A DNA stretch of 64,000 bases from an uncultured Bacillota bacterium. Its GTDB lineage: Bacteria; Bacillota; Dehalobacteriia; UBA7702. The notes under the pieces were generated by a model. It was not told the origin of the DNA and made no database searches. It worked only from the letters and a program-made list of their open reading frames with translations. This document shows positions 61,966-64,000 of this stretch, one piece after another (the stretch's first letter is position 1; each line of letters starts with the position of its first letter). The DNA is taken from contig CAKUYE010000003.1 in the NCBI GenBank assembly GCA_934702375.1, positions 124,001 through 188,000 of the forward strand. Reading direction: 5' to 3'. A program made the translations under genes and the position numbers.

Positions 61966-62520
61966 ATGAATGTAAAAAAGATCCGAATGATAACCGTTGC
62001 CATGTGTGCCACCTTTTTGCTGAGTGGATGCAGCAGCGGTTGTGATGTGACAAAACAATCAAAAAAAGAGCCGCCGGAAACGGTTTCCGGTGAGAATTAT
62101 TGCTTTGTGAGTGACTTTGGCTATACCATGGAATACGACCCTGAGGTTTTTTTCGTATTAACCGATGACAGCAGCGATAGCTTTGGCTTGTATAACGAAG
62201 ATATCGACACAACGCCTTCCGTTGGTATAACGGTGCAGCGAGTCAGCGGATATACGATCAAGGAGTATACCTCGTATCTTACCGACCGTGTGGAAAGCGG
62301 CGTTTGGTCTGCAACCGAAGCGTCCTTCGGTGCCGATGGAACAAAAGCAACGACGATATCCTATGATAAAGATACTGACCTGGGGAAGGTCTTTTACGGG
62401 GTTACCCTGATCAAAGCCGGAAAAGATATCCTGGTAATGGAAACGGTGACTTATGAGGGGATGCCCGAAGAAATCGCAAATGACATCCAACAGATGCAGG
62501 CGACCTTTAAAGTGCAGTAA
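61966..62520 (+). CDS. Small lipoprotein
   Basis: 184 aa. Lipobox LLSGCSSGC (Cys about 22). Mature domain FVSDFGYTMEYDPEVFFV...GITVQRVSGYTIKEYTSYLTDRVE resembles PsbP-like domains of small Firmicutes lipoproteins and the extracellular domain of the product of 59987-60757. Ribosome site AAGAGC is weak. A terminator follows. Confidence 0.7.
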   Translation: MNVKKIRMITVAMCATFLLSGCSSGCDVTKQSKKEPPETVSGENYCFVSDFGYTMEYDPEVFFVLTDDSSDSFGLYNEDIDTTPSVGITVQRVSGYTIKEYTSYLTDRVESGVWSATEASFGADGTKATTISYDKDTDLGKVFYGVTLIKAGKDILVMETVTYEGMPEEIANDIQQMQATFKVQ

Positions 62521-62553
62521 TTCCGGTGTTATACAATTTTAATTATAAATAAA

Positions 62554-62594
62554 AAGCCCGCGGACAGTGGCATATATGCGTTGTCCGCGGGCTT
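62554..62594. terminator. Bidirectional terminator
   Basis: AAGCCCGCGGACA / TGTCCGCGGGCTT (13 bp) with A5 before and TTGTTTT after; serves the lipoprotein gene and mntP. Confidence 0.9.
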
Positions 62595-62660
62595 GTTTTA
62601 AGTTCGGATGTTATGAGAGCATCTTTTGGTTTTCATGTCTGAATTTCGGATTTATTTTTG

Positions 62661-63230
62661 TTAAAAGGGATGCAGTCCCAGATGCTCTATGAGGATCTTG
62701 ATCCCGAGGATAATTAAAATGGCACCGCCAACGAATTCGGCTTTGGATTTATAGCGTACCCCAAAGACGTTTCCGACTTTGACACCGATAACGGAGATCA
62801 AAAAAGTTGTGATGCCGATCAAAGTAATGGCAGGCACGATATGAACTTGTAGGAAGGCAAAGGTCACGCCAATGGCCAGGGCATCGATGCTGGTAGCTAC
62901 GGCCAGTACAAACATGGTTTTGATTCGGATATCCGCCGTTGTTTCTTCTTCGTCGTCTTTGCCGAGGGCTTCCCGAATCATATTCCCGCCGATCAATACC
63001 AGTAAAACGAAGGCGATCCAATGGTCGATGGCTGTGATCTTGGCCTGAAATTGCACGCCGAGAAGGTAGCCGATCAAGGGCATAAGCGCCTGAAATCCGC
63101 CGAACCAGAGACCGATGATGATGGCATTTTTTGCCTGAATTTTTGGCATGGCAAGTCCTTTGCAGATGGATACGGCAAAGGCATCCATGGAAAGCCCTAT
63201 GGCTATCAGCAACAATTCGATGAATGACAT
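62661..63230 (-). CDS. mntP: Manganese efflux pump MntP
   Basis: 189 aa inner-membrane protein with six TM segments in two three-TM repeats. LSMDAFAVSICKGL and VATSIDALAIGVTF carry the paired Asp residues that are the MntP hallmark. Exports Mn2+ to prevent toxicity. No yybP-ykoY manganese riboswitch can lie directly upstream since only 15 bases separate it from the HAD phosphatase gene, with which it is co-transcribed. Confidence 0.92.
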   Translation of the reverse strand: MSFIELLLIAIGLSMDAFAVSICKGLAMPKIQAKNAIIIGLWFGGFQALMPLIGYLLGVQFQAKITAIDHWIAFVLLVLIGGNMIREALGKDDEEETTADIRIKTMFVLAVATSIDALAIGVTFAFLQVHIVPAITLIGITTFLISVIGVKVGNVFGVRYKSKAEFVGGAILIILGIKILIEHLGLHPF

Positions 63231-63245
63231 ATCAAAACTCCTTTT

Positions 63246-63884
63246 TTATCTTAATTCGAACAGATCTAAAAGCTCCGGCAGGCTCCGGATCGCTTTTTCT
63301 TTCTTCTTGAGTGTGCCGTAACCATAGGCGGCATGAATGAAGTCTACGCCGGCGGCAGCTGCGCTCTGGCGGTCTTTCTCCGTGTCCCCCAGGTAGACCG
63401 GGGAGCACAGCTTATGTTTGGCTACCATGGTTTTAATGTTTTCCGGTTTATCTTTGCCGGTATCACCGTAGCAAAGGAAATCGGTAAAATATTCGGCTAG
63501 TTGATGATATGATAAAAAAGCTTCGATATACCCCTGATCGCAGTTACTGACAATAAACAGAGGAATTCGTTTTTTTAGCTGTTTTAATGTGTTTTCCAAT
63601 TCCGGGTAGAGGATTCCGCCTTTTTGGGGCAGCAGGTTTGATTCCGCTTTGCCGCAAAGGAGCATCAGTTCCCAGCGTCGGGATTCCGGTAATGAGGGAA
63701 AGAGAGCGTCACCGATCTCTTTTGTGTTTAACCCCATGATTTTGCGCACATCGTCTTCTGTAAGCATGGCCGAGACATCGCTTTCCCGGCGGATGCCTTC
63801 ATTCCAGATTTCTGTGATATTGGTAACGGCATCCCATAGCGTTCCATCCAAATCGAAGATGATGCTATCCCATTTTGTACTCAT
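63246..63884 (-). CDS. HAD-superfamily hydrolase (phosphoglycolate phosphatase-like)
   Basis: About 212 aa. DLDGTLWD (motif I nucleophile), FIVSNCDQGY (motif II), Lys in GKDKPENIK, and VYLGDTEKDRQSAAAAGV (motif IV); helical cap of C1 type. ATG 63884 or 63893 is the likely start, both near GAAAGGG; a longer frame to 63962 is not supported by a ribosome site. First gene of the pair with mntP. Substrate unknown. Confidence 0.88.
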   Translation of the reverse strand: MSTKWDSIIFDLDGTLWDAVTNITEIWNEGIRRESDVSAMLTEDDVRKIMGLNTKEIGDALFPSLPESRRWELMLLCGKAESNLLPQKGGILYPELENTLKQLKKRIPLFIVSNCDQGYIEAFLSYHQLAEYFTDFLCYGDTGKDKPENIKTMVAKHKLCSPVYLGDTEKDRQSAAAAGVDFIHAAYGYGTLKKKEKAIRSLPELLDLFELR

Positions 63885-64000
63885 GGTGTACATAGCCCTT
63901 TCTGTAGAATGTATTAAATATAGCATATTTGAGATAAAAAGTATATCCTTTTTTACGAGCAAAACGTTTCGAGTGGGGTGACGCAGGGCTTTTTCCCGAC

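Noticed and set aside
63186..63260. yybP-ykoY manganese riboswitch upstream of mntP
   Set aside because: Only 15 bases separate mntP from the upstream gene, too little for the aptamer.
1..64000. CRISPR arrays, tRNA or rRNA genes, prophage
   Set aside because: No regularly spaced repeats, cloverleaf-like segments with CCA-type ends, or phage structural genes were seen.

Overview
The window is a 64-kb stretch of a chromosome of mid GC content from an anaerobic member of the Firmicutes (Bacillota). The evidence is an IspH-ribosomal protein S1 fusion, a spoIIID sporulation regulator, an SLH-domain surface protein, and the gene order threonylcarbamoyl-AMP synthase / YwlE-type phosphatase / rpiB / dCMP deaminase / wecB / atpZ-I-B-E-F-H-A-G-D-C. 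Negativicutes or a peptococcal/clostridial lineage both fit, and the sequence alone does not decide. I saw no tRNA, rRNA, CRISPR array or prophage.

Layout. 0-8.3 kb: a corrinoid protein; an RND exporter with a long coiled-coil insert and its own TetR regulator, whose probable operator sits on the promoter; a CobW-type metallochaperone with a His-rich loop; a phenylacetate-CoA ligase/ACT pair. 8.5-16 kb: a 1489-residue secreted GLUG/SLH protein with tandem iron-box-like sites upstream, then a polar amino-acid ABC importer. 16-28.6 kb: cmk-plsC-ispH/rpsA, two paralogous lipoproteins, a divergent VWA/MoxR pair, and the translation/nucleotide/sugar genes leading to the ATP synthase. 28.7-35.9 kb: a complete F1Fo ATP synthase operon. 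36-39.8 kb: rmlA-pgm-pgi. 40-44.7 kb: a MacAB-like export operon with two adaptor proteins. 44.8-47.4 kb: spoIIID, an APH-fold kinase and an rRNA methyltransferase. 47.5-52.4 kb: a two-component system with a BceAB-like ABC exporter. 57.8-64 kb: a split AICAR transformylase / IMP cyclohydrolase pair, an aldo/keto reductase with Fe-S clusters, lipoproteins, mntP and a HAD phosphatase.

The accessory island is 52.5-57.7 kb. It is visibly more AT-rich and holds a Sel1/TPR protein, two orphan proteins, a gene fragment, a start-stop AUG-UAA element behind a perfect ribosome site, and remnants of at least two IS3-family transposases. Its key feature is a radical SAM/SPASM enzyme followed 16 bases later by a 50-codon cysteine-rich peptide gene (CTCPGNNCTCKC). 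This looks like a ribosomally made, radical-SAM-modified peptide (RiPP) cassette and is the best candidate for an undescribed system here.

Other notable points: an internal ribosome site and start codon exactly at the IspH/S1 junction, a two-carboxylate ATP synthase c subunit lacking the usual sodium-site serine, and a sigma-E-like promoter before spoIIID.
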